Shown here: positions 26,343 through 35,429 of the stretch, piece after piece
Layout: each line of letters opens with the position of its first letter
Position numbering within the stretch: the stretch's first letter is position 1
NCBI RefSeq assembly: GCF_002379085.1
Contig: NZ_NBZW01000014.1
Coordinates: 52,526 to 116,525 of the forward strand
Length of the DNA stretch: 64,000 nt
Direction: 5' to 3'
Origin: Polaromonas sp. AET17H-212
Lineage (GTDB): Bacteria; Pseudomonadota; Gammaproteobacteria; Burkholderiales; Burkholderiaceae_C
Position numbers and translations under genes: made by a program
Notes under the pieces: generated by a model
The model's input: only the letters and a program-made list of their open reading frames with translations
The model's database searches: none
What the model was told of the DNA's origin: nothing

Positions 26343-29300
26343 TCAAAACGTTTCGGAACCGGAGTCGGCAATCAGAGCCTCTATCGGCTTGCGGCCAAAC
26401 AGCGCGACCATGGCCGGCGTCAAAAACGAGTCGAGCAGGGTCGAGGTGATCAAGCCCGAGAAAATCACCACCGCCACCGGGTGCAAAATTTCGGTACCCG
26501 GCATATCGGCCTCGAACAGCAGCGGGGCCAGAGCCAGGGCGGCCACCAGTGCGGTCATCAGCACCGGCGTCAAGCGCTCCTGCGAGCCGCGCAGTAGCAT
26601 GGCGTTGCCGAAGTTTTCACCTTCAAAGGCGCACAGATTGATGTAGTGCGACACCTTCAAAATGCCGTTGCGGATTGCAATGCCAGCCAGCGTGATGAAG
26701 CCCACCAGCGCCGCCACCGAAAGCGGCTGGCCGGACAGCCACAGCCCCACCACCGCGCCGACCAGCGCCAGCGGAATGTTGGCCATGATGATGGCCGCCA
26801 GTACACCGGATCTGTAGCGCGAGTAAAGAATTAAAAAGATCATCGCCACCGAGGCCAGCGACAGCAGGCCGATCAGGCGCGAGGCGTCTTCCTGCGCCTG
26901 GAACTGCCCGCCTATCGTGATGAAGTAGCCCTCGGGCAAGGCCGTGCCAGCAATCGACGCCCGCATGTCGGCCACCACTTCGCTCAGCGCCCTGCCCTGG
27001 GTGTTGGCCGACAACACGATGCGCCTGCGCCCGTCGTCGCGGCTGACCTGATTGGGGCCGTCGGATTCCTCCACGCTGGCCAGTTGGCTCAGCGGCACAC
27101 GGCCACCGGGCGTGTCAATCATCAGGTTGCGCAGGCCCTCGATGCCGCGAGAGGCTTCCGGCAGGCGCAGCACCAGGTTGAAGCGGCGGCTGCCTTCGAC
27201 GATCTGCGTGACTTTTTCACCATCAATCAGCACCTGCAGCTCTTGCAGCAGTTTGGCCGGTGGCAGGCCCAGGCCCAGGGCACGGTCATAGTCCACCTGG
27301 ATCCTGATTTGCGGCGTCAGCACCTGTTTTTCCACCTCCAGGTCCACCACACCTTCAATGCCCGCGAGCTTTTGCCGCAACGCCGCGGCCTGCGTGCGCA
27401 GGGTGTCCAGGTCGTCGCCGAATATCTTGATGGCGATTTGTGAGCGCACGCCCGACAACATGTGGTCGATACGGTGGCTGATCGGCTGGCCGATGCCGAT
27501 GGCCGCGGGCAGGGTGGCGACGCGGCTACGGATGTCCGCGTAGATCTCTTCCATGCTGCGCTCGCTGCGTTTGAGCTTCAAGTCCAGCTCCGACACATGG
27601 ACGCCCTCGGCATGTTCATCTAGCTCGGCCCGGCCCGAGCGGCGGCCTACATGTTCCACCTCGGGCAGGCTGGCCAGTGCTTTTTCAGCAATGCTGCCAA
27701 TGCGGGCCGATTCCGTGAGTGTGGTGCCGGGGTTCAGCCGCAGGCCGACCAGCGCCACGCCTTCGTTGAACGGCGGCAAGAAAGTCGTGGGAAAGAACGG
27801 CACTGCTGCCATTGCCAGTGCGGCAGCAACCGCGCCAGCGGTCACCCAGGCGCGAGGACGCCCCAGTACATACGCCAGTGCTCTCGCGTAGCGTGCTTTC
27901 AGCCATAGCTGGGCCCTCGTATCTCCATGGTCCAGCCCTTTCATTCCCGGTAACAGGTAATACGCCATCACTGGCGTGAGCGTCACCGACACGAGCATTG
28001 ATGCAAGCATGGCGACGATGTAGGCCACAGCCAGCGGCTGCATCAAGCGCCCCTCGACACCCGGCAAAAAGAACAGCGGCACCAACACCAGCACAACAAT
28101 CAAGGTGGCAATCACGATGCCAGAGCGTACTTCCAGTGTGGCCTTGGCAATCAACTCCAGGGGGCCGAGCCGCCTGGTGGGATGCGCGGCGCGGTCCATC
28201 TTCAGGCGGCGCAGCACATTTTCCACGCCCACCACGGCATCATCGACCAGCTCGCCGATGGCAATCGTGAGACCGCCCAGCGTCATGGTGTTGATGGAGA
28301 AACCGAAATACTTGAAAACCAGCACGGTCGCCATGAACGAAATCGGTATGGCCACCAGCGAAATCACGGTGGTACGAACGTTCAGCAGAAATAAATACAG
28401 TACCACCGCCACAACGGCAAACGCCAGCATCAACTTGCCTTTGAGTGTGTTCACCGACGATTCAATAAAGGTAGCCTGGCGCATGGTGACTTTAGGCTCG
28501 CCCATGCCTGGGGGCATGCCTTTTTTCAGCTCTGCTATGGCGGCCTCGATTTTTTCCGTCAACTTCACGGTGTCAGCATCGGGCTGCTTCTGAATGCCCA
28601 AAATCACCGCCGGCTGGCCGTTCAGGCCCGCATCGCCGCGCTTGATGGCCGGTGCAAACGTGACCTTGGCGACCTGGTTGAGCTGAATCGGTTTGCCGTT
28701 TTGAAACGCCACCGGCAGGCGCTCCAGGTCCTGCAGCCGCGTGGTGCGGCCGATGTTGCGGATCAGGTACTCGCGTGAATTGAGTTCGAGAAAGCCGCCA
28801 CTGGAGTTGCCCGAAAAGCCTTTGAGCGCAGACTCGACGTTTTCCAGATCAACCTTGAGTGCTGCCATGAGCGCGGTGTCGGGTTGCACCTGGTACTGGC
28901 GCACCTCGCCGCCAATCGGAACCACCTGGGCCACGCCGGGCAGGGTGAGCAGGCGCGGGCGCATCACGAAGTCGGCGTATTCACGCACCGCCATCGGGCT
29001 GATCTTGCTGGTGTCAATCGGCAATGCCAGCAGCATGATCTCGCCCATGACCGAGCTGATTGGCCCCATGCCAACGTGCGTCACGCCCTGCGGTAACTGC
29101 TCGCGGGCCAGTTGCAGTCGCTCGCCCACCAATTGGCGGGCGCGGTAGATGTCGGTTTTCCAGTCGAAGGTGACGTAGACGAAAGACAGGCCGACGCTGG
29201 AGATCGAGCGTATGCTTTCCACGCCCGGGATGCCGCCCATGGCAATTTCCAGCGGCGCGGTGATCAGTTGCTCGACTTCTTCGGGCGCCATGCCGCCGGC

Positions 29301-29456
29301 CTCGGCCTGCAGCGTCACCGTGGGTTTGTTCAGGTCGGGGAAGACATCGACCGGCATTTTCACCAGCGTGAGCGCACCGACCAGCAGCAGCACCACCGAC
29401 AGCACCACCACCATCAGGCGGTTGCCGAGGGCGGCATGAATGAGTTTTTCAAACAT
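26343..29456 (-). CDS. CzcA-type heavy-metal RND efflux pump
   Basis: This 1037-residue proton-driven inner-membrane pump shares the HME-RND layout: two sets of six helices and large periplasmic loops. It lacks the three Cu(I)-carrying methionines seen in the CusA protein of this window. The corresponding sites read [19 protein letters not shown] and HRIDHMLSG, the middle one preceded by ELDEHAEG, so a divalent metal is more likely. The helix 4 motif is [13 protein letters not shown] rather than the CzcA DFG-type motif. It lies 17 nt downstream of its adaptor. Family sure, substrate (Zn, Co, Cd or Ni) not determined. Confidence 0.92.
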   Translation of the reverse strand: MFEKLIHAALGNRLMVVVLSVVLLLVGALTLVKMPVDVFPDLNKPTVTLQAEAGGMAPEEVEQLITAPLEIAMGGIPGVESIRSISSVGLSFVYVTFDWKTDIYRARQLVGERLQLAREQLPQGVTHVGMGPISSVMGEIMLLALPIDTSKISPMAVREYADFVMRPRLLTLPGVAQVVPIGGEVRQYQVQPDTALMAALKVDLENVESALKGFSGNSSGGFLELNSREYLIRNIGRTTRLQDLERLPVAFQNGKPIQLNQVAKVTFAPAIKRGDAGLNGQPAVILGIQKQPDADTVKLTEKIEAAIAELKKGMPPGMGEPKVTMRQATFIESSVNTLKGKLMLAFAVVAVVLYLFLLNVRTTVISLVAIPISFMATVLVFKYFGFSINTMTLGGLTIAIGELVDDAVVGVENVLRRLKMDRAAHPTRRLGPLELIAKATLEVRSGIVIATLIVVLVLVPLFFLPGVEGRLMQPLAVAYIVAMLASMLVSVTLTPVMAYYLLPGMKGLDHGDTRAQLWLKARYARALAYVLGRPRAWVTAGAVAAALAMAAVPFFPTTFLPPFNEGVALVGLRLNPGTTLTESARIGSIAEKALASLPEVEHVGRRSGRAELDEHAEGVHVSELDLKLKRSERSMEEIYADIRSRVATLPAAIGIGQPISHRIDHMLSGVRSQIAIKIFGDDLDTLRTQAAALRQKLAGIEGVVDLEVEKQVLTPQIRIQVDYDRALGLGLPPAKLLQELQVLIDGEKVTQIVEGSRRFNLVLRLPEASRGIEGLRNLMIDTPGGRVPLSQLASVEESDGPNQVSRDDGRRRIVLSANTQGRALSEVVADMRASIAGTALPEGYFITIGGQFQAQEDASRLIGLLSLASVAMIFLILYSRYRSGVLAAIIMANIPLALVGAVVGLWLSGQPLSVAALVGFITLAGIAIRNGILKVSHYINLCAFEGENFGNAMLLRGSQERLTPVLMTALVAALALAPLLFEADMPGTEILHPVAVVIFSGLITSTLLDSFLTPAMVALFGRKPIEALIADSGSETF

Positions 29457-29473
29457 GGTGTGTGGCCCTGTTC

Positions 29474-31153
29474 TCAGCGAACCTGGTTGACCAGTGGCGC
29501 ACCTTGCGTCACCACCCGGTCACCGGTTTTCAGGCCATCGACAACGGCTGCAGTGCTGCCATCCAGCGGCACCTGGCGCACGGTGCGTGGCGCGAAAAGT
29601 TCGGCGCCGGTGTGAATCCATACCATGTCCTGGTTGCTGGCGTTCTTGACCACGGCGCCGGTGGGTATGGCAAAGCCCTTGACCTGGCTTGTGGTCTGCA
29701 CCGTCACCTTGACCGGCTGGTTGATGGACAGCGGCGGGGCGTTTTTGCCTGGCACGGTGCGAAACACCAGCGGGATCGCGCCCTCGCGCAGGCTGCTGCC
29801 CGCGCCCACAAATTGCAGCGGCACGCTGGTGCCGGGGGCCGCGCTGGCGCTGGCCGAAGCGATGTTGGCCGACAGTGCGGCATCAAAGGCACTGGCCTCC
29901 ACACTCATGCGCGAGGGGTCGACAATTTCAAACAACACTTCGCGCTCATCGACTACCTGACCAGCCACCACGTTGGCGGCGGCAATCACACCGGAGACGG
30001 GCGCCACCAGCGCTTCGGTGGCTGACACGCTGCCGGTCACGGCGGCTGCGCGCTGGCGCAGGCTGAGCACGTCGGACTGCGCTGCTTCAATGTCTTTTTG
30101 TGGCACCGTGCCTTCGAGTTGCTGCAGCCGGTCCACGCGCCTGCGGGCAAGGTCCAGGCTGGCATTGAGCTCAGCGCTTTGCGCCTGCTGGTTGGCGCGT
30201 TCGATGGCGCTGCTGGAGGCACGCACGACTGCGAGGACTTCACCCTTGCGCACCGCCTGCCCGAGTTGCGGCAGGCCGCGCGGTCCGGCTTCAATGCGCC
30301 CAGCCTGTGTGGGTTGCACCTTGCCGCCGGCGTTGCTGTCCAGCACCACCCGGCCTGTCAGCTCGACGGTGGTCGGCAGGGACGCTTCTTCGACGCTGAT
30401 GGTGCGCACGCCGAGTTGCCGCTGGCTCGCCTTGGGCAAAAACACGTCTCCGTCGGTCAGGCGCTGCGGCGTATTGCCGCCTGTGGCGGGCGCGGATTCT
30501 TCGCCGTGGTCGTGGCCGGCAGCGGCTTGGGCATCAAAAGTGGCTGTGGCGCCCATCACTAAAGCACCAGCAGCTATAAAAATGCTAGCAACGACTTTTC
30601 CGCGCCGACGCTTGAAGACGGCGATGGCCGTCGCCACAAGAAGCAGCGCAGCGCCTGCATAGGCTGCCCAACGCAGCCAGGGCCGCTTCACGCCGGCATG
30701 ATCGTCTTCAGCGTGCGGGTCTGTAATGACCAGGTCGCCAGCCAGCAGGTCGGTGTCCTTTCCTGCGGCGATGACAAAACTGACGGCCAGCGTGCCCGGC
30801 TGGCCCAGCAACTCATGTTTGAAGCTGTAACTGCCGTCCTGCTGGGGCGCGGCGGTTCCTTTGGCTGCACCGGCCTCGACCTCGATCTTCGCGTCGGTGA
30901 CCGGCTCGTTGCTCGTGTAGCGGTCCAGGTAAATTTTCATCTCCCCGTTCTCGACGACCCCGACCAGCTCGAACAGGTCGGAGTGGCTGCTGATACGCGG
31001 TGAGGTGACCGCGCCGGCCGTTGCTGGCGCTTCTGCGCCGTGGTCTCCCGCCGCCCAGGCCGTGGCGAAGAAATTAAACGCTATGAAAAAAATAGCTGCC
31101 AGCACTTTCTGGATATGGGCTAGAGGCTTATTTGGCTTGTAAATGGGGTTCAT
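29474..31153 (-). CDS. Czc-type periplasmic adaptor with extra N-terminal domain
   Basis: The 559-residue protein is longer than ordinary adaptors of about 400 residues. A signal-like segment ([18 protein letters not shown]) is followed by a periplasmic beta domain (residues about 40-150). Two adjacent membrane helices come next ([20 protein letters not shown] and [16 protein letters not shown]), then an AGHDHGEE linker and a HlyD/CzcB-type core with barrel-sandwich and alpha-hairpin. Two interspersed repeats lie in the coding sequence: one encodes the signal segment, the other the second membrane helix. Its start overlaps the end of the outer-membrane gene as ATGA. Confidence 0.88.
   Translation of the reverse strand: MNPIYKPNKPLAHIQKVLAAIFFIAFNFFATAWAAGDHGAEAPATAGAVTSPRISSHSDLFELVGVVENGEMKIYLDRYTSNEPVTDAKIEVEAGAAKGTAAPQQDGSYSFKHELLGQPGTLAVSFVIAAGKDTDLLAGDLVITDPHAEDDHAGVKRPWLRWAAYAGAALLLVATAIAVFKRRRGKVVASIFIAAGALVMGATATFDAQAAAGHDHGEESAPATGGNTPQRLTDGDVFLPKASQRQLGVRTISVEEASLPTTVELTGRVVLDSNAGGKVQPTQAGRIEAGPRGLPQLGQAVRKGEVLAVVRASSSAIERANQQAQSAELNASLDLARRRVDRLQQLEGTVPQKDIEAAQSDVLSLRQRAAAVTGSVSATEALVAPVSGVIAAANVVAGQVVDEREVLFEIVDPSRMSVEASAFDAALSANIASASASAAPGTSVPLQFVGAGSSLREGAIPLVFRTVPGKNAPPLSINQPVKVTVQTTSQVKGFAIPTGAVVKNASNQDMVWIHTGAELFAPRTVRQVPLDGSTAAVVDGLKTGDRVVTQGAPLVNQVR
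30537..30590 (+). repeat. Interspersed repeat copy R3, encoding a membrane helix of the Czc adaptor
   Basis: The plus strand reads GGCGCCCATCACTAAAG, then GCAGCTATAAAAATGCTAGC, matching the repeat layout. On the coding (minus) strand it specifies [14 protein letters not shown], the second membrane helix of the adaptor. Its low GC content contrasts with flanking codons. Confidence 0.5.
31080..31134 (-). repeat. Interspersed repeat copy R4, encoding the signal segment of the Czc adaptor
   Basis: On the minus strand it runs from AAATAAGCCTCTAGCCCATA to GCAGCTATTTTTTTCATAGC. It has the same length as the intergenic copy R7 and agrees with it at about two-thirds of positions. It supplies the codons for [17 protein letters not shown], so most of the export signal of the adaptor comes from this repeat. 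Confidence 0.6.
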
Positions 31154-32433
31154 GGGAGCAATCCAAGGGCTTGATTTAATTGGGATACGGCGCGCTGCAG
31201 GCCCACACGGGAGCGCGCCAGGGAAAGATCGGCTTCAAACTTTTCGCTGTCGGCGCGCAGGCGGGTCGGCAGGTCGGACTCGCCCAGGCGGTAAGCCTTG
31301 GCCACCAGGGCTTGCACCTCGGTGCTCAGGCGCGCGCGTTCGGTCATGCTGGCTTGCGTGCGGCGGGCGGCGTCGAGTTCGGCCAGTGCCGATGCCAGTT
31401 CGGTCTGTACCTGCCGCTGGGCAGCATCCAGTTCGGCCTGCGCGGCGTCGAGTTCTGCGCGTGCCGCAGCGATGCGCGGGGCATTGCGGCTGTCGGTACC
31501 GAAGGGAATTTTCAGCGCCAGACGCAAGCTGTTCTCGCCCGCGGCGCCGAAGGCCGAACGTTCGCGCGTGACACCTACACCGACTGACATCGGGTCACGC
31601 TTGTCGGTTTCGCTCAGCTCGAGCGCCGCTTGCGCCGCCTGGCCCCGCGTCTGTGCGGCCTGTATCGCAGGGTGGTCTGGACCAATGACCGGGTTGGCGG
31701 GTGGTAGCGGCTCCTCCAGCGACGGCACGGCGGCCAGCCCGGTAAGGGCCAGCCACTGGTTTTGCAGGCGGGCCAGGGTCTGCCCCGCCTGCTCTTGTCC
31801 GCTGGCGGCCTGCGCTACCAAAGACTGTGCCTGCAACTCATCCACGCGCGCGCTGTCGCCGGCTTTCACGCGGCGTTGCACATCCTGCGCCAACGCCAGC
31901 GCCTCGCCGTGTTTGCGTTGAGCCAAGTCGCGTTCGGTACGCGCCACAGCCAAGCTGGCGGCCGCTTCGCGCACCTCTGCAGCAAGTTTCAGCCGCGCCA
32001 CCAGCTGCTGTGGTTCGAAACCCAAGCGCAGCGCTGCAAGCTCACGCTGGGTGGCGCCGCGCACGCCGGGGCTCCAGACCGGGAATTCCAGCTCGGCTTC
32101 GTATTCCAGTAAGCCGCCGTTGTTGTTGAAGCGGTCGCTGCGTTGCGCCAGCAGGGCGCTGGGCGAGCCGTTGATCCAGGACGAAGCGGCGCGTTCCCGG
32201 GCCTGCAGTTGCGCGCGGCGGCTGTCGGCGCTGCGGGCCGCCGGGCTCAGGGCCCAGGCGGCATCGAGTGCCTCGCGCAGGTTGGGGCCGCTGCGCGCCG
32301 GGGCGGTGGCTTCCGGGCCAGGGGGTAGTGGCAAGGGGGACGTTTGTGCGGTCGCGGCGGCAACAAAGGCAGACGCCAGCACCAGGGCCGCACAGGCCGG
32401 CTGTGCCAGGCAGAAGGGGGAAAAGTAAGGCAA
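31150..32433 (-). CDS. CzcC-like TolC family outer-membrane channel
   Basis: The 427-residue protein has a signal peptide (ACAALVLASAFVAAATAQ) and two outer-membrane efflux domains with long Ala/Gln/Arg-rich helices (RDLAQRKHGEALALAQDVQ; AELDAAQAELDAAQRQVQTE). It is the first of the three genes of this tripartite system, with ATGA coupling to the adaptor. It is distinct from the two TolC proteins of the copper array. Confidence 0.88.
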   Translation of the reverse strand: MPYFSPFCLAQPACAALVLASAFVAAATAQTSPLPLPPGPEATAPARSGPNLREALDAAWALSPAARSADSRRAQLQARERAASSWINGSPSALLAQRSDRFNNNGGLLEYEAELEFPVWSPGVRGATQRELAALRLGFEPQQLVARLKLAAEVREAAASLAVARTERDLAQRKHGEALALAQDVQRRVKAGDSARVDELQAQSLVAQAASGQEQAGQTLARLQNQWLALTGLAAVPSLEEPLPPANPVIGPDHPAIQAAQTRGQAAQAALELSETDKRDPMSVGVGVTRERSAFGAAGENSLRLALKIPFGTDSRNAPRIAAARAELDAAQAELDAAQRQVQTELASALAELDAARRTQASMTERARLSTEVQALVAKAYRLGESDLPTRLRADSEKFEADLSLARSRVGLQRAVSQLNQALGLLP

Positions 32434-32515
32434 GAGCGTTCTCCGAAGTGACTGAAACTTCGGCGAACATTTGCGCGAGGGCGGATGGAAAAAAAGAGTT
32501 TAAGCGCCCGTCAGC

Positions 32516-32899
32516 TCAAAGGTTCACCACAGATGGCGTGGTGAACTTCCATTTGGGGCGCTCGATGCTGTTGGGCTGCTCGCGGCTGGCCCAGGCCTGC
32601 CGCGTGGGCAGCGGGGCGCCGACGCTCGCATCGGTGTAACGGAACTGGGCAGCCAGCATGCCGGTCGTGTGGCCATGGCCGCAGTGGCTATGGCTACAGG
32701 ACTCGGTGTGGCCATGTTCATGGGTCATGCCGGATTTTTCAGCGGCCTCTGCGCCGGCCAGTTGGGCCTCCACGGCGTGGGCGGCGATGTGGCCGAGTTC
32801 CTGCGCGGCGTCGGCCGCTGCGTGGGCATGGGCGCCGCTCGACAGCAGCGCCAGCCAGACGATCAGGACGTGACAAATAAAACGTTTCACGGGCGCCAT
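32516..32899 (-). CDS. His/Cys-rich exported small protein upstream of the Czc-type operon
   Basis: With the ATG at 32899, the 127-residue product has a signal peptide (ICHVLIVWLALLSSGAHAHA), a helical Ala/His middle and a metal-binding-looking cluster (HEHGHTESCSHSHCGHGH). A C-terminal ERPKWKFTTP segment ends it. A longer open frame from 33052 begins inside the antisense of the merR repeat and is not credible. It is 82 nt before the outer-membrane gene and is probably the first gene of that operon. Zn- or Co-binding in the periplasm is inferred from the His/Cys cluster. Confidence 0.72.
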   Translation of the reverse strand: MAPVKRFICHVLIVWLALLSSGAHAHAAADAAQELGHIAAHAVEAQLAGAEAAEKSGMTHEHGHTESCSHSHCGHGHTTGMLAAQFRYTDASVGAPLPTRQAWASREQPNSIERPKWKFTTPSVVNL

Positions 32900-32991
32900 G
32901 CTAACAGCCGGCAAAGTCCCCGCGGCGCGTAAGGGATGAATCAAGGCCGGCAAACTGCTGCTGATGCGTGCTGGCCTCAGCGCAATTCCTC

Positions 32992-33061
32992 GCACGAGCT
33001 GGCCGATGCGCAGGCCGCGGGCCCGGCGGCCCCGGCACCGAAAAAACGCCACGTCTAGCGG
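32992..33061 (+). pseudogene. Direct repeat, copy 2: orphan 3' end of merR
   Basis: The last 22 codons and stop of the MerR gene (…ELADAQAAGPAAPAPKKRHV) are repeated here without the rest of the gene, 69 of 70 bases matching 25798-25867. The TAG at 33056-33058 overlaps the stop of the DsbA-like gene on the other strand (shared CTAG). The tail-to-tail fit suggests this copy marks the original merR-dsbA junction. About 90 nt between it and the 32899 gene show nothing recognisable. Confidence 0.85.
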
Positions 33062-33750
33062 GTGTGGTCCCGCGGGCCGGCCAGCGCTGCCAGGCGTTCG
33101 ATGAGCACATCGGCCCCGGTGTAGCCGCTGGCCAGCAACTGGGCCTGGCCATCCCGCACGGCCAGCAGTGCGGGAAAGCCGCGTATGCCCCAGCGCTGCG
33201 CCTGCGAAAAATCGTCTCTGGTCTGCTGGCGCATGGCTTCACTCTCGACGTCGCGCAGGAAGTCAATGTGGCCCCAGGCCTCCTGGGTGCGGCCACGCAG
33301 CTCGTCCCAGATTTCAGCGAGCACCGCCGCCTTGGTGACGTCGCGTCCCTGCGCATAAAAGGCCTGCTGGATCGCGTGGTACATGCGCAGGGCCAGCGCC
33401 GGCGCGTGCCGGCGCACCGTGACGACCGCACGGCAGGCCGGCTCGGTGTCGTAGATGAAGTCCTCGCGTTCGAACAGCGCCTGTGAAAACGGCTGGCCGG
33501 AGCGCCTGCCGACTTCTGCCCAGGCGTTGCGCAGCTTGTCCTTCAGCGCGGCGTCCATCACCTGCGTGTTGTAGGCGCGCAGGCCGCCCAGCACCAGCTG
33601 CACCGGCACCTCGGGAAAGCGCGCCAGCAACTGCCCCAGCGGCACGCCAAAACCGTAACACCAGGAGCACATCGGGTCGCCGACATAAATCAGGGTGACA
33701 GCAGGAGCAGGAGCAGAAGTTGGAGCAGGCGTCGGCGTTGGCGTGTTCAT
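33055..33750 (-). CDS. DsbA family thioredoxin-fold protein (FrnE/Com1-like)
   Basis: The 231-residue protein has a Pro/Thr-rich N-terminus without a clear signal peptide, then LIYVGDPMCSWCYGFG with a CSWC active site. An alpha-helical insertion and a cis-proline region (IRGFPALLAVRDGQAQ) follow. It is likely a cytoplasmic thiol-disulfide oxidoreductase or isomerase; FrnE-like members respond to metal and oxidative stress. The stop shares CTAG with the truncated merR copy. Its start overlaps the end of the next upstream gene as ATGA. Confidence 0.85.
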   Translation of the reverse strand: MNTPTPTPAPTSAPAPAVTLIYVGDPMCSWCYGFGVPLGQLLARFPEVPVQLVLGGLRAYNTQVMDAALKDKLRNAWAEVGRRSGQPFSQALFEREDFIYDTEPACRAVVTVRRHAPALALRMYHAIQQAFYAQGRDVTKAAVLAEIWDELRGRTQEAWGHIDFLRDVESEAMRQQTRDDFSQAQRWGIRGFPALLAVRDGQAQLLASGYTGADVLIERLAALAGPRDHTR

Positions 33751-34031
33751 GGGCTGGTCTTGTCAAGCAGGGTCTGGGCCTTGTCCACCCACAGCTGCAG
33801 GCTGTCCAGCAGTTCCTTCTGGCTGAACGAGCAACTTTCTTCGCTGAAGAGGGCACTGGACTCGAGCCTGTCGAGCAACTGCTGCAGCACCTCCGCATAC
33901 CTTGCCGGAAGTGCCGCTTGCAGCGCCGTCTGGCTTTGCGCGAGCCGGGAAAACGCCGGTATGCCCAGCGCATCGCTGCGCAACTGCTGCAAGGCAGTGG
34001 CCAGGCTGGCGAGCTGGTCACGGGCCGTCAT
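33747..34031 (-). CDS. Small helical protein of unknown function
   Basis: The 94-residue product is predicted to be mainly alpha-helical (QLASLATALQQLRSDALG; QLLDRLESSALFS; DSLQLWVDKAQTLL). It has one Cys and no signal peptide. I recognise no domain. Both ends overlap neighbours by ATGA (MFS gene upstream, DsbA-like gene downstream), so the three genes form one translationally coupled unit. The function may relate to the transporter or the thiol protein. Confidence 0.75.
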   Translation of the reverse strand: MTARDQLASLATALQQLRSDALGIPAFSRLAQSQTALQAALPARYAEVLQQLLDRLESSALFSEESCSFSQKELLDSLQLWVDKAQTLLDKTSP

Positions 34032-35194
34032 GGCGATCCGGTGGCGGCACCGGCCACAGGCCGGACCTGCGCCGGTTCAAACGCCAGCGTCAGCAGCGCC
34101 AGCAGGCCGAAGGGCACGCCCACCCAGCCCAGTTGCGACAGAGGAAGGTGGTCCAGCATGGCGCCGCTGATGACGGCGCCCAGTGCCGTGCCCACATACA
34201 ACATGGAGCCGTTCAGGCTCAGCAGCAGCGGCGCCTGGGCCGGTGCCATGCCGGCCAGGCGGCTTTGCTGCGGCGCCATCACGCCGAAACCGGCGATGCC
34301 CCAGACGACGAGTGTCGCCATGGTCGCATAGAGGTGGCCGCGCGTGAGCGGCAGCACGGCCATGGTGGTCACCAGCACCGCCAGTTGAACGCGCATGGTG
34401 GGCAGGGAGCCGAAGCGGTCGTTGGCCCAGCCGCCCGACAGCGTGCCGGCCACGCCGGCCAGACCGAACACCGCCAGCGTGATGGACAGCTGCGTGGAAC
34501 TCAGGGGGTTGAGCGCCTGCAGCACCGGGCCGATGTAGGCAAACACGCTGAAAATCGCCACGAAATAAAGCAGCGTGCGCAGCCAGGTGCGCAGCACGGC
34601 GGGCTGCCGCGCCGCTACGCCGAAGCCGGAGAAATTGGCGCCGGCCGAGGCCAGGTTGGCGGGCAGCAGCCAGCTGGCCGCCACCAGCGCCGCCAAGCTG
34701 GCGCCTGCCGAGAGCCAGACCGGCACGCGCCAGCCGTATTCAAAGCCGAGCCAGGCACCGACCGGCACGCCCACCGCATAGCTGATGCTCATGCCCAGAA
34801 AGGTGATGGACAAGGCCCGGCCGCGCAGTGCCGGCGCCACCAGGCTGACGGCCAGCGCCGAGGCCGCGGCGCTGAACATCGCGCCGGCGCCCATCAGCAC
34901 CCGGCCCAGCAGCAGCATGACGAGGCTGCCCGACAGTGCGCACACCAGGCAGCCGGCGGCAAACAGGGCCAGGGCCAGCTGCACCGCACGTTTGCGCGGC
35001 CAGCGTGCGGTGGCAATGATCAGCACCGGCGCCAGCAGCGCGGTGGACACCGCGTAGGCCGTCATGGCCTGACCGGCCGCGGCCAGGCTGATGTGGAGCG
35101 ACTCGCTCAGCGGCACCAGAATGCCGCCCAGCACAAAGGCGCCACTGCCGATGACCAGGTTGCACAGGGCGAAGAGATAAAGAACAGGCGGCAT
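34028..35194 (-). CDS. MFS transporter (arabinose-efflux/DHA1 type)
   Basis: This 388-residue inner-membrane protein has twelve predicted helices. The DHA1 motif A region after helix 2 is weak, but the helix 4 motif (LGRVLMGAGAMFSAAASALA) and the FLGMSISYAVGVPVGAWLG motif C-like stretch are typical of drug or sugar efflux carriers. The substrate is unknown. It is the first gene of a three-gene coupled unit with the small helical protein and the DsbA-like protein. Confidence 0.88.
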   Translation of the reverse strand: MPPVLYLFALCNLVIGSGAFVLGGILVPLSESLHISLAAAGQAMTAYAVSTALLAPVLIIATARWPRKRAVQLALALFAAGCLVCALSGSLVMLLLGRVLMGAGAMFSAAASALAVSLVAPALRGRALSITFLGMSISYAVGVPVGAWLGFEYGWRVPVWLSAGASLAALVAASWLLPANLASAGANFSGFGVAARQPAVLRTWLRTLLYFVAIFSVFAYIGPVLQALNPLSSTQLSITLAVFGLAGVAGTLSGGWANDRFGSLPTMRVQLAVLVTTMAVLPLTRGHLYATMATLVVWGIAGFGVMAPQQSRLAGMAPAQAPLLLSLNGSMLYVGTALGAVISGAMLDHLPLSQLGWVGVPFGLLALLTLAFEPAQVRPVAGAATGSP

Positions 35195-35264
35195 GGTTGC
35201 AGGTGGGCAAACAGCACCCGGGCGTTTTGACGTGCACCGGGCAAGTTCTGAAAAATAATCAATG

Positions 35265-35316
35265 AAACGGGTCTCAGCCCAATAAATACGGACGCAGGCT
35301 GCTATGAAAAGTAGAG
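35265..35316 (+). repeat. Interspersed repeat copy R5
   Basis: This copy runs from AAACGGGTCTCAGCCC to GCAGGCTGCTATGAAAAGTA and lies in the 235-nt gap between the MFS gene and the Bug receptor gene. Apart from this copy I see no gene or clear promoter in the gap. Confidence 0.5.
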
Positions 35317-35429
35317 TGCCTGCACGCCGGCTATTTGCTGATTGTGCCCGGATGGCGCCAAACGCGCGCGGCTTTGGGTTGGCCGCGCGGTGGGAGTGGC
35401 GGGGACGCCAGGGGGCGGAGTCCCGGCCG

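Noticed and set aside
32900..33052. N-terminal extension of the His/Cys-rich protein gene through the antisense of the merR repeat
   Set aside because: The export signal begins at 32899 and the upstream part is simply the complement of the repeated merR end.
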